Both the position numbers and the translations under genes were made by a program. DNA of 54,970 nucleotides. Origin: Candidatus Anaeroferrophillacea bacterium. GTDB lineage: Bacteria; Desulfobacterota; Anaeroferrophillalia; Anaeroferrophillales; Anaeroferrophillaceae. A model generated the notes under the pieces. That model was not told the origin of the DNA, did no database searches, and saw only the letters and a program-made list of their open reading frames with translations. This document shows positions 45,578 to 54,864 of this stretch, piece after piece. The DNA lies in contig JAFGAM010000090.1 of assembly GCA_016933675.1 (NCBI GenBank), forward strand, positions 1 to 54,970. Reading direction: 5' to 3'. How positions within the stretch are numbered: the first letter of the stretch is position 1; each line of letters starts with the position of its first letter.

Positions 45578-47602
45578 TCACCGATTCCGCGCCTGGCGTC
45601 GGGCAACGGTCGTTTCCCGCACCAGCTGATGCAACCGTTTCACCAGCTCCGGCGGGCGGTTGGTGCCGTAGCGCAGGCGGTTGTAGAGGACGGCTATATT
45701 CATGGCCGCAGCGGAGATGTCCGGGCGCACGGTGCCGATGCGGTGGGCGTGGGCCAGGGGCGGTTCCCCGGGGTGGGGGGCGAGGCCATGACGCCCGAGG
45801 CGGCGGCAGAAGCGGGCATAGGCAGTGATTATCGGGTCGTGGCGGCGTCCGACCCGGCCCGGCAGGATCAGGAGCATGGCGACGAGTAGCCCGGCGACGA
45901 GGAACCCGACGGTGATGGCGGCGGCGGTGGTCTGCCAGTCGCGGATGCCGAATCGTGACAGGAACTCCCGCTGCAATTCGGGGCCGTATCCCAGTACCCA
46001 GTGGTTCCAGCGGCTGTTGACCGTATCCCACACCAGGGTGAGCCGGTGCGCCAGGCGGTTGGCCGGATCGATAAAGTAGGGCAGCCCGGTGTCCGGCGGC
46101 AGGGCATCGGCGATCCCGGCCGCGATGCGTGTCGGGGAGACGGCGGCGGTGGGATCTATGCGCCGCCACCCCTGGCCGGCAAGCCAGACCTCGGTCCAGG
46201 CGTGGGCGTCGAGCTGGCGGACGATGAGGTGCCCGCCCATGGGGTTACGTTCGCCGCCCTGGTAGCCGGTGACCACCCGGGCGGGGATGCCGGCGGCGCG
46301 CATGAGCAGGGTGAAGGCACCGGCGTAGTGTTCGCAGAATCCCCGGCGGATATTGAAGAGAAAATCGTCCACCGGGTTTGTCGGGTTCATGAGCCCCGGT
46401 TCCAGGGTGTAGACGAAGGGATTGGTGGAAAAATAGGTCAGTCCCCGGCGGATGCGCTCTTCCGGCGGCAGGCCGGATTGCAGCCACCGGCGGCCGAGTT
46501 TCACGGCACCCGGATTGCGGCCTGCGGGCAGTGCCGTGAACCGGCGGTTTTCATCCGGCGGCATCTCCGGGGTGAAGCGGTAGCGGATGGCCGAGGTGAA
46601 CCTGTCGCGGCGTACCGTTTCCACCGGGCGCCGGGCGAGCATCTGGCCGGTGGCGCTGCGGCGGGCGTCGTCGGGCCCGGTGAGCGGCAGATCGAGGGCG
46701 AAGAGCCACAATCGTCCGTGGGGTTGGAGGGCGACGGCGTAGGGGATGGATTTCGCAAGAACCTCGACATCCACGGCGCTCGGGCCGCCGGGTGCCGGAT
46801 TTTCCACCGCCTTCCAGGTGCGGCCGTCGAATGATTCCAGCACCGGGCCGCGCCAGTAAAGCTCCGGCGCCGGCGGGATCCCCTCGGGGAAGTCGGCGCG
46901 GAAGGCCGTTGCCGCCGAGCGGCCGAGGCGGCTGATGCTGCCCGGGCTCATTTCACCGTCCAAACCGGTCAGGCTCCGGCCGGCATCCGCCGGCATCCGC
47001 CACAGGGGGCCGGGGATCCGGGGGAAGAGGACGAAAAGTACCAGCATCAGCGGGAGGCCGAGAACGACGCTGGTTCCCGCCTGGCGCAAAACCGTCCGCG
47101 TCGGCAGATGTATCGGCGGCGGCAGGGTGACGGCGATGAGTGCAGCGGTGACCGTCGTGGCGGCGGTGACCAGATAGAACGCCCAGGGAATCCCCTGGGT
47201 GAACAGGAACGGTGTGGCGATGAGAAACCAGCCCAGATTGACCAGTACCAGGCCGTCACGGCGGGTGTGGGCCTCCTGTAGCTTAAGGGCCGCCAGCAGG
47301 AGGATGGTCGCCACCCCGGAGTTGCGACCCAGTACCATCCCGTGGGTGAGCCACAGACCGACGGTGCCGGCAAGGGCCAGCGGCAGGCGCAGCCGGCCGG
47401 GCATCGGTTTTCGCCCGGTGCCAAGACTGATGAACTTCCACCCCAGGATGACAGCGAGTAGCGCGATCTCCCAGAGCGGCAGCCGGCCCAGGTGGGGCAG
47501 CACCAGTACCGCCGCCATCGCCGTCAGCCAGCCGTGGGCGGTCGGGGAGAGGAGTACCGCGGCGTGGCGCGATGAGGTTTTCCGGTTCCGTTGGTTCAAC
47601 AT
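45578..47602 (-). CDS. Membrane transglutaminase-like protein (TgpA family)
   Basis: The 674-residue protein has 5-6 N-terminal membrane helices (to about residue 195), a TgpA-type extracytoplasmic linker, and a transglutaminase-core domain. The catalytic Cys is in NIRRGFCEHYAGAFTLLMRAAGIPARVVTGYQGGERNP, the His in DAHAWTEVWLAGQGWRRIDPT, and the Asp in the same block. A membrane helix (TTAAAITVGFLVAGLLVAMLLIL) and a DUF4129-like C-terminal region follow. It works with the upstream DUF58 and MoxR genes, a conserved triad, probably modifying or folding an exported protein. Downstream the strand is empty until the MBL gene. Confidence 0.9.
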   Translation of the reverse strand: MLNQRNRKTSSRHAAVLLSPTAHGWLTAMAAVLVLPHLGRLPLWEIALLAVILGWKFISLGTGRKPMPGRLRLPLALAGTVGLWLTHGMVLGRNSGVATILLLAALKLQEAHTRRDGLVLVNLGWFLIATPFLFTQGIPWAFYLVTAATTVTAALIAVTLPPPIHLPTRTVLRQAGTSVVLGLPLMLVLFVLFPRIPGPLWRMPADAGRSLTGLDGEMSPGSISRLGRSAATAFRADFPEGIPPAPELYWRGPVLESFDGRTWKAVENPAPGGPSAVDVEVLAKSIPYAVALQPHGRLWLFALDLPLTGPDDARRSATGQMLARRPVETVRRDRFTSAIRYRFTPEMPPDENRRFTALPAGRNPGAVKLGRRWLQSGLPPEERIRRGLTYFSTNPFVYTLEPGLMNPTNPVDDFLFNIRRGFCEHYAGAFTLLMRAAGIPARVVTGYQGGERNPMGGHLIVRQLDAHAWTEVWLAGQGWRRIDPTAAVSPTRIAAGIADALPPDTGLPYFIDPANRLAHRLTLVWDTVNSRWNHWVLGYGPELQREFLSRFGIRDWQTTAAAITVGFLVAGLLVAMLLILPGRVGRRHDPIITAYARFCRRLGRHGLAPHPGEPPLAHAHRIGTVRPDISAAAMNIAVLYNRLRYGTNRPPELVKRLHQLVRETTVARRQARNR

Positions 47603-47662
47603 CCCATCACTGTCCTGTCCCGGGTGCCTGAGGGAATCGGGAGATGGAATTCCGCCCCTTCC

Positions 47663-48667
47663 CTAGCTGTTGTTCCCTGCCTCCTGAAACAATGCCAGAC
47701 TGCGGAGACACCGGCGGCGGTGTTCCGGGCCGCGGTCCGCCGGGTACTCGCGGCCCGGGATGCGCAGGGCGTACGTCCGCTGTTCCCGCTCGGCGGCCAG
47801 CACCGCACCGCAGAGCACCGACAACCGGGTTTCCGTGGTCATTTCCGGTGGCAGATCGTTCCAGTCGAGGATCACCGGCGGCGCCTGGTCCGCTTCGAAC
47901 TCCCGGGTCAGCAGTTCTTCGTTGCGGGCGGCGGCCTTCCAGGCGATGCGCCGCGCCGGATCACCGCGGCGCCAGGGGCGCAGGCCGGCGAATTCGTCGT
48001 CGCCGGTGGCTGCGGTCGCGGTCCGCCGACAGCCCGCGGCGGTATCCGGATCGGCGGTCGGCGGTATTTCCAGCGCCAGCGGCCGCGGATAGACCATGAT
48101 GCCGGTGGTGAACTCGATCCAGCTCCAGGCGTGGAACAGGCCGAGGGGAAAGGTGGTGAACAGGGTGATGCAGCCGATCGGCCGGCGCCCGCGCCGGGGC
48201 GCGGCCAGCGGCAGGGCGACGGCCGTCGTACCCCGGGCGGCGATTGACCGGAAACGTGAGGTTGCGGCGACCGTCCGTATGCCGATGGCCGGCCGCGGGC
48301 GTTGTGCCCGGTTGTCGATGACGATGGTGACCGCGGCGGTATTGCCGGCGAACACCGCCGGACCGGAACCCGGGTGGACGATCAGACCGGCCAGGTTGCG
48401 ATGGGTCTGCCACATGGCGCCGGTGCCGATACCGGCCAGCAGGAAGGCCAGCGCAAAAGCCAGGCTGCTGCCGTAGTTCACGGCGGCGATGAAGATCAAC
48501 GGCAAGGTGGCGGCGGCGAGCAGGCCGGCGCGGGTCGGGACGATGTAGATGCGCCGGTTGGTCAATTCCACCGGTCGGTCGGTGGGGTGCTCACGGCGGG
48601 TGAGCCAGGCCATGAGCCGGTTTCTTAGACCGGTGATCGTACCGGGGGTGCGTGCAGCCATGACCAT
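47663..48667 (-). CDS. DUF58 domain protein of the MoxR/TgpA triad
   Basis: A 334-residue protein with two N-terminal membrane helices (RAGLLAAATLPLIFIAAVNYGSSLAFALAFLLAGIGTGAMW) and a von-Willebrand-A-like DUF58 region with the motif [39 protein letters not shown]58 proteins usually sit between a MoxR ATPase and a transglutaminase, as here. The ATG at 48667 (MVMAARTPG) was chosen over 48712, which would overlap the moxR stop by 23 bp; 48661 is equally possible. It starts just after moxR on the same strand, and the gene ends 60 bp before tgpA. Confidence 0.88.
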   Translation of the reverse strand: MVMAARTPGTITGLRNRLMAWLTRREHPTDRPVELTNRRIYIVPTRAGLLAAATLPLIFIAAVNYGSSLAFALAFLLAGIGTGAMWQTHRNLAGLIVHPGSGPAVFAGNTAAVTIVIDNRAQRPRPAIGIRTVAATSRFRSIAARGTTAVALPLAAPRRGRRPIGCITLFTTFPLGLFHAWSWIEFTTGIMVYPRPLALEIPPTADPDTAAGCRRTATAATGDDEFAGLRPWRRGDPARRIAWKAAARNEELLTREFEADQAPPVILDWNDLPPEMTTETRLSVLCGAVLAAEREQRTYALRIPGREYPADRGPEHRRRCLRSLALFQEAGNNS

Positions 48668-48689
48668 TCCAGGTATTCCCGCATTGTTT

Positions 48690-49637
48690 TCAGGGGATTG
48701 GTACCGCGGCAAGCACCTCCGTAACGGCGGCGTCCGGAATTCGGCTCTCGTCCAGCGGCCGCAGTCGGTGACCGGCGACGGCGGTAAAAACCGTCTGGAG
48801 ATCGTCGGGGGCGACGAAATCGCGTCCCGCCAGCAGCGCCCACGCCTGGGCGGCGCGCCGCAGGGCGATACCGGCCCGGGGCGAGAGGCCGGTGACGAAG
48901 ATCCCGGCGGTCCGGGTGCGGCGGATCAGCGCCTGAAGGTAGTCGAGCAGCGGGCCGCCGACGTGGACCTCGTGCACTCGTCGCCGCAGGCGGCGCAAAT
49001 CGTCCGGGGAGAGTTCCGGGCGGTATGCCGCCAGCAGGGTCCGGCGATCGTCGCCGGCCAGCAGTTCCCGTTCCGCCGCGGCGTCGGGATAGCCCAGGCT
49101 GAGGCGCATGAGGAAGCGGTCGAGCTGGGACTCGGGCAGCGGCCAGGTGCCCGCCTGGTGCAACGGGTTCCGGGTGGCGACGACGAAGAAGGGTTCCGGC
49201 AGACGGTGACTGACGCCGTCTACCGTTGTCTGGCCTTCCTCCATCGCTTCCAGCAGGGCGCTCTGGGTTCGGGGGGTGGCGCGGTTGATCTCGTCGGCGA
49301 GTACCATTTGGGCGAACAGCGGCCCGGGATGAAAGGTAAAAGTCTGCCGCTCGCGGTCATAGATCGATACCCCGACGATGTCCGCCGGCAGCAGGTCGCT
49401 GGTGAACTGAATGCGGGAGAAGTCGAGACCCAGCACTGTTGCCAGGGCCTGCACCAGGGTGGTCTTGCCGACCCCGGGCAAATCCTCGATGAGCAGGTGG
49501 CCGCCGGCCAGCAGACAGGTCAGCGCCAGCCGTACCTCCCGGTTTTTGCCGAGGATGATGCGGTTGATCTGCGCGATCACCGTTGACAGCCGCCGGTCGC
49601 CGATGGAAGTGATGTGTGGTGCCGGATTTGTCTGCAT
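48690..49637 (-). CDS. MoxR-type AAA+ ATPase
   Basis: A 315-residue chaperone-like AAA+ ATPase. It has Walker A DLPGVGKTTLVQALATVLGL, Walker B PLFAQMVLADEINRATPRTQSALLEAMEEGQTTVDGVSHRLPEPFFVVATRNP, and the sensor-2 region SPRAGIALRRAAQAWALLAGRDFVAPDDL. MoxR proteins assemble or activate metal-containing or exported enzymes with a VWA/DUF58 partner, here the next gene on the strand. First gene of the MoxR-DUF58-TgpA unit. It lies downstream of a long gene-poor stretch. Confidence 0.93.
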   Translation of the reverse strand: MQTNPAPHITSIGDRRLSTVIAQINRIILGKNREVRLALTCLLAGGHLLIEDLPGVGKTTLVQALATVLGLDFSRIQFTSDLLPADIVGVSIYDRERQTFTFHPGPLFAQMVLADEINRATPRTQSALLEAMEEGQTTVDGVSHRLPEPFFVVATRNPLHQAGTWPLPESQLDRFLMRLSLGYPDAAAERELLAGDDRRTLLAAYRPELSPDDLRRLRRRVHEVHVGGPLLDYLQALIRRTRTAGIFVTGLSPRAGIALRRAAQAWALLAGRDFVAPDDLQTVFTAVAGHRLRPLDESRIPDAAVTEVLAAVPIP

Positions 49638-50284
49638 GACGATGTTGTTTCCCCGGTACGCTATGTGGTGGTGTGGAAGATCTGCCGCTGTTGGCGTCGG
49701 AGTGCCGGGGGCGGCGGTCAGAGGGGCAGTTGGCGTTGTAGCGAAGCCGTCTCACCATGGTATCGGCAGCGAAACGGTGTTTCTGCAGCCCGGACGTCCA
49801 CCGTTAAGACGTCCACCGTTAACATGTACAGATTCTCAGAGTATGCCGCTAAGGTAATCATGACCGCGCGGCTTGGCAATCCCCGGTAATGATGTTTTCG
49901 GCATGTTTCCTGCATTGTGACGTGAAGAGTGCTGTCGGGAATCGTCGCTTCATACCGGCAGTTCGGTAACGGCCCCGGCGGAGGCGGTAAATTTCTATCG
50001 TTTGCCGGTAAAAAGCGGGGATGCCGCCGGGCCTTGCCGTCAGTTGCGGGTATCGCCATTGGTTACGGATGATGGACACGCAGGAATTCGGCTCAGGCGT
50101 CGATCCCTCGCCGGGGGTAATCCATAAGCTGGAGCGACCCGTCGGTCGCCCCTTCAGATTCGCGGCGCGCAAAACCCGGGGAATGCGGCGTCAATCTCTG
50201 TTCGCTTGACGCCGAGTGGAGCGTAACGAATAAGCTGGAGCGGTTACGAAGCCATCACCGCTTGAAAAGGAATCGGTAGAGGCC
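49638..50284. other. 647-bp intergenic space with tandem duplication and repeats
   Basis: Contains a perfect tandem duplication of GACGTCCACCGTTAA (49793-49822) and the dispersed-repeat copy at 50120-50259. No convincing ORF is present; the open frames have no family resemblance. Promoters of the divergent moxR and hdrD-like genes should lie here. Confidence 0.5.
50120..50259 (+). repeat. Dispersed intergenic repeat, copy with tandem 3' block
   Basis: ATAAGCTGGAGCG at 50122, CCTTCAGATTCGCGGCGCGC at about 50151-50170, then GGCGTCAA/TTGACGCC (an inverted repeat), GTAACGAATAAGCTGGAGCG and TTACGAAGCCATCACC. The ATAAGCTGGAGCG block occurs twice. Confidence 0.7.
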
Positions 50285-51448
50285 GTGGAGACTGTAGCCC
50301 CGTATAAAGAGATTATCGAGGTCATCAAGGAGAGCGGCGGCGACGCCGCGAAATACTGCTTTCAGTGCGGGTTGTGCGACACCGTCTGTCCGTGGAACCG
50401 GGTGCGGCCGTTCAGCGTCCGGCGGCTGATCCGCGAGGTGACCTTCGGCCTCACCGAGCTGGAAAGCGAGGACCTCTGGCGCTGCACCACCTGCGGCCGC
50501 TGCCCCCAGCAGTGCCCGCGGGACGTGCGCCAGATCGAGTCCATGGTGTCGCTGCGCCGTATTGCCACCGAATACGGCGTTTTTCCGTCCAGCGTCAAGC
50601 CGCTGCGAACCATCAGTGCGAGTCTTGCCGGCGAGGGCAACCCCCTCAACGAGGAGCGCGGCAAGCGGGCCGAATGGGCGCAGGGCAAGTCGGTCAGGAC
50701 GTTCACCGAGGGTACGGAGATCCTCTATTTTCCCGGCTGTTACCTGTGTTATGATCCGCGCCTGAAGAAGGTGGCCCAGGCCACCGTCGAGATTCTCAAC
50801 CGCGCCGGGGTGGATTACGGCATCCTCGGCGAGCGCGAGAGCTGCTGCGGCGAGAGCATCCGCAAGACCGGCGATGAGGAGCTGTTCCGAACCCTGGCGC
50901 GGCAGAACATCCGCGCTTTCATCGATGCCGGGGTGAGGCGGGTGTTGGTTTCTTCACCCCACTGCTACCATACCTTCAAGAATGAATACCCCGAGTTCAT
51001 GGTCCATTTCGAGATCGTGCACATCACTCAATATGTCGCTGAACTGGCGGCTGCGGGGCGGATCGAACTGAACGCTGAATTCGCGCATCGGGTCGCCTAT
51101 CACGATCCCTGCTACCTCGGGCGGCACAACGGCATCTACGACGAGCCCCGCGACCTCCTGCGCCGGGTGTCCGGTCTGGAGCTGGTGGAACTGCCGGATT
51201 CCCGCGCCGACAGCCTGTGCTGTGGCGGCGGTGGCGGCCGCATCTGGATGGAGACGATGAAAGGCGAGCGCTTCTCCGATCTGCGGCTGGAACAGGCGCT
51301 GGCGGTGGGGGCCGAGGTGCTTGCCACTGCGTGTCCGTACTGTATCGCCAACTTCGAGGACAGCCGCCTGACGCTGGAAATGGAGGGGCGATTGGAGATC
51401 CGGGATATCACCGAGATTATCCGCGACGCGATGGCTCAGGCAGGATAG
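50285..51448 (+). CDS. HdrC/HdrB-fused (HdrD-like) Fe-S oxidoreductase subunit
   Basis: A 387-residue soluble protein. The N-terminal HdrC-like ferredoxin domain has two [4Fe-4S] motifs (CFQCGLCDTVCPW at about residues 26-38 and CTTCGRCPQQCP at about 63-74). The C-terminal HdrB-like part has two CCG domains, with the first CCGE (RESCCGES) and the second LCCGGGGG. Such CCG Cys motifs bind the unusual non-cubane [4Fe-4S] clusters that reduce disulfides or pass electrons. The start is GTG at 50285. It is the first gene of the Hdr-like locus, 143 bp before hdrA; the complex is HdrD-HdrA-MvhD-like, not the methanogen CoM-CoB reductase itself. Confidence 0.9.
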   Translation: METVAPYKEIIEVIKESGGDAAKYCFQCGLCDTVCPWNRVRPFSVRRLIREVTFGLTELESEDLWRCTTCGRCPQQCPRDVRQIESMVSLRRIATEYGVFPSSVKPLRTISASLAGEGNPLNEERGKRAEWAQGKSVRTFTEGTEILYFPGCYLCYDPRLKKVAQATVEILNRAGVDYGILGERESCCGESIRKTGDEELFRTLARQNIRAFIDAGVRRVLVSSPHCYHTFKNEYPEFMVHFEIVHITQYVAELAAAGRIELNAEFAHRVAYHDPCYLGRHNGIYDEPRDLLRRVSGLELVELPDSRADSLCCGGGGGRIWMETMKGERFSDLRLEQALAVGAEVLATACPYCIANFEDSRLTLEMEGRLEIRDITEIIRDAMAQAG

Positions 51449-51591
51449 CCTTTGTTCAGCATGTTCATGTTATGCAGCTGAAATCGATCTGCCGGTACCG
51501 GATCCATCTCCGGGGCAATCGATTTCGGACGCGGGTAACACACATATATCAACCTGCCGCAAGGCAGTGAACCTGAACAAGGACAGAAACC

Positions 51592-54500
51592 GTGGAAAAC
51601 GAACGACAGCAAGTGCTTCCGGAAAATTTCGCGCAGTTTCGTGATCAACCCGATGCCGGCAGATTCGGCGACGTGATGGTGGTCGGCGGCGGCGTCAGCG
51701 GCATCCAGGCATCCCTCGACCTCGCGGCGTCGGGATTCAAGGTCTATCTGGTGGAGAAGCTTCCGGCGATCGGCGGCCACATGGCGCAGCTGGACAAGAC
51801 CTTCCCCACCAACGACTGCTCGATGTGAATACTCTCACCCAAACTGGTCGAGGTCGGCCGGCATCCCAACATCGAGGTCCTGACCTACACCGAAGTTGCC
51901 GGTGTGGAGGGGAAAGCGGGTGATTTCACCATCACCCTGATCAAGAAACCGCGTTACATCATCGAGGACAAGTGCACCGGGTGCAACCTTTGTGTCGAGT
52001 ACTGTCCGGTGAGCTACCCGGACCAGTTCAACCAGGGGATTTCCACCAACAAGGCGGTGCACATCTACTTCGCCCAGGCGATTCCGCTGGTGGCCTACAT
52101 CGATGAGAGCTGCCTGTACCTGAAAGAAAAGAAGTGCGGCATCTGCGAGGGGGTGTGTAAGAACGACGCCATCGACCTGCGCCAGCAGCCAGAGAAGCGG
52201 GAGGTCAAGGTTGGCGCGGTCATTCTCGCTTCCGGCTTCGATCCCTTCGACCCGAAGGTGCGGGACGAGTACGGTTACGGACGCTTCAAAAACGTCGTTA
52301 CCAGCATGGATTACGAGCGCCTGTTGTGCTCCACCGGGCCCTACGAGGGCGAGGTGCTGCGGGCGTCGGATTTGCGGCACCCGAAGAAGATCGCCTGGCT
52401 GCAGTGCATCGGCTCGCGGCGGATGACGGCGGGGGATAACAGCTATTGTTCCACCGTCTGCTGTACCTATACCCAGAAGCAGGTGATTCTGGCCAAGGAG
52501 CATGACGCCGACGCCGAGTGCACCGTTTTCCACAACGATATCCGCTCCTACGGCAAGGATTTCGAGGCCTACTACCAGCGTGCCGCGGGGCTGCCGGGGG
52601 TGCGCTTCATCCGCAGCTATGTTTCCATCGTCGGCGAAGATCCTGAGACCGGCACCGTCAAGGTGCGCTACGCCACCGCCGATGACGGGGTGAAGGAGGA
52701 AGAGTTTGAGCTGGTGGTGCTTTCCGTTGGCCTCAATCCGCCCGCCGATCACCGCCGGCTGGCGGATCTGTTCGGCTTTGAGCTGGACGACCACGGCTTC
52801 TGCCGCTCGGTGCCGGGCAACCCCATGGCCACCACGGTGCCGGGGGTGCTGGTCAGCGGCGCCTTCCAGGGGCCCATCGATATCCCTGAATCGGTGTTTT
52901 CCGCCAGCGGCGCGGTGTCCCAGTGCGGCGAGCTGCTGGACTACCGCCGTGACCGCCTGACCACCGCGCGGGTCTACCCGGCCGAGCGCGATGTCGTCGC
53001 CGAGGAGCCGCGCATCGGTGTCTTCGTCTGCCATTGCGGCGCCAATATCGGTCGCATCGTCGATGTGCCGGGGGTGGTGGAGTACTGCCGTACCCTGCCC
53101 AACGTGGTTTATGCCCAGGAACAGCTCTTTTCCTGCGCCACCAATTCGGCGAAGGAAATCACCGACATGATCAACGAGAAGGGGCTCAACCGGGTGGTGC
53201 TGGCGGCGTGCAGCCCGAGAACCCTCGAGCCGCTGTTCCGCGACACCCTGCGGGAGGCGGGGATCAACCAGTACTATATCGACATGGCCAATATCCGCGA
53301 GCACGATTCATGGGTCCATGCGAAGGAGAAGGAGAAGGCCACCGTCAAGGCGATGGACATCGTCCGCATGTCGGTGGCCCGCACCCGGCACCTGGAGCCG
53401 CTGCAGGAGATTGATCTGCCGGTGAACAAGACCGCGCTGGTAATCGGCGGCGGCATTGCCGGCATGACCTGTGCGTTGTCCATCGCCGCCCAGGGGCACG
53501 AGGTCTTTCTGCTGGAGAAGGAGAAGGTGCTGGGCGGCATGGCCCGGCGCATCCATGATACCCTGGAAGGCCTCGACGTGTCGGCGCTGGTGGACGATCT
53601 GGTCCGCCGGGTATACCGCAATCCGCTGGTCCGGGTCTACCATCAGGCGGTGGTCGAGGAGGTCACCGGCTACGTCGGCAACTTCGTCACCCGCATCGGC
53701 TCCGACCGCGGGCCGACCGAGATCAGACATGGCGCCGCGGTGATCGCCATCGGCGCCGACGAGTACCGGCCGACGGAATATCTCTACGGCGCGGACGCGC
53801 GCGTCATGACCCATGTGGAACTGGGCGAGCGCCTCGCCGCCGGCGATGAGGCGGTTGGCAATGCCACGAGCCTGGCGATGATCCAGTGCGTCGGCTGCCG
53901 CAACGAGGACCGCAACTACTGCGCCCGGGTCTGCTGCGGTCACGCGGTAAAGAACGCCCTGGCGCTGAAGGAGCGCAACCCGGGGATGGACGTCACCATT
54001 TTCTTCCGGGATATGCGCACCTACGGGTTGATGGAAGACCGCTACCGCGAGGCCGCGGGCCGTGACGTCCGTTTCGTGCGCTATGAACCCGACGAGCCGC
54101 CGACGGTTGCGGCGGTGACCGCCGAGGGCCGGCCGGTGCTGCGGATTACCGCACCGGACCCGGTGCTGGGCAAAAAGCTGGAGATCGACGCCGATTTCCT
54201 CTCGCTGGCCGCCGCCGTCATTCCTCCCGCCGACGCCCGGGAGATCGCCCAGCAGTACAAGGTATCCATCGGCCCCGACGGTTTCTTCAAGGAGGCCCAC
54301 GTCAAACTGCGGCCGGTGGAATTCAGCGCCGACGGCGTGTTTCTTTGCGGTACGGCGCACTATCCGAAGCATATCCCGGAAACCCTCAAGCAGGCCTGGG
54401 GCGCCGCCGGCCGGGTGCTGACGCTTTTGTCCCACGACACCATTACCGTGTCGGGGGCGGTGTGCGTGGTGGAAGAGCAGCGCTGCATGGGCTGTGGCCT

Positions 54501-54687
54501 CTGCGCCGCGGTGTGCACCTATGATGCCATCGAGCTGAAGGAAACGCGCCACGGCCGCAAGGCGGTGGTGAACCCGGTGATCTGCAAGGGCGACGGGTTG
54601 TGCAACGCCCGCTGCCCCACCGGTGCCATCGTCCTCAAGCATTTCACCGACGAGGAGATTTACGGCCAGATCGACGCCGCCGGGTAG
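51592..54687 (+). CDS. HdrA-like flavoprotein, selenocysteine-containing, two fused FAD halves
   Basis: The 1031-residue protein is read through an in-frame TGA at 51826-51828 as Sec79, in [21 protein letters not shown]; the usual residue here is Cys. The first half has the FAD site [27 protein letters not shown] and two inserted ferredoxin-like Fe-S motifs (C128-x2-C-x2-C-x3-C; then [16 protein letters not shown]). The second half begins [16 protein letters not shown], typical of complete HdrA, and has a second FAD site [33 protein letters not shown]. It ends in a C-terminal ferredoxin [16 protein letters not shown] ... [19 protein letters not shown]. HdrA bifurcates electrons in this family. 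The start GTG at 51592 follows AAGGACAG. Gene callers would split it at the TGA (new ATG at 51904). Confidence 0.92.
51826..51828 (+). other. In-frame UGA, predicted selenocysteine codon of hdrA
   Basis: The frame is open with conserved HdrA sequence on both sides of the TGA. The position is exactly the Cys of the NDCSMC motif, and a UGA at this place is known in Sec-containing HdrA proteins. I could not fold a convincing SECIS by hand in the following 40 nt (GGTCGAGGTCGGCCGGCATC region), so this part is left to computation. Confidence 0.88.
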
Positions 54688-54767
54688 AACAGGGACAGGT
54701 TCAGGAGACAGCATTTCGGGGTCGGGGAAGCATGTAAACGGGGGTCGGCGTCAACCGCGCCGGTCTT

Positions 54768-54848
54768 TGTCCCTGACTTCCGGATTCTGACTTCTGGATT
54801 TTGAGTTCTTGATTCTGAGTTCTTGATTCTGAGTACTTGATTCTAACA
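54768..54848 (+). repeat. Degenerate short-repeat tract
   Basis: Imperfect repeats of TTCTGACTTC / TTCTTGATTCTGAG fill the gap between hdrA and the next gene. They resemble the tract at 32457-32526, ahead of another gene of the fatty-acid pathway. Confidence 0.6.
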
Positions 54849-54864
54849 ACCACAGGAGACGGGA

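Noticed and set aside
49718-50059. 113-residue minus-strand ORF in the moxR-hdr gap
   Set aside because: No family resemblance or ribosome site, and it spans the tandem duplication.
51904-54687. HdrA starting at the ATG after the TGA
   Set aside because: That start lacks the conserved upstream FAD half and a ribosome site. The frame before the TGA is clearly HdrA, so Sec read-through is the better reading.
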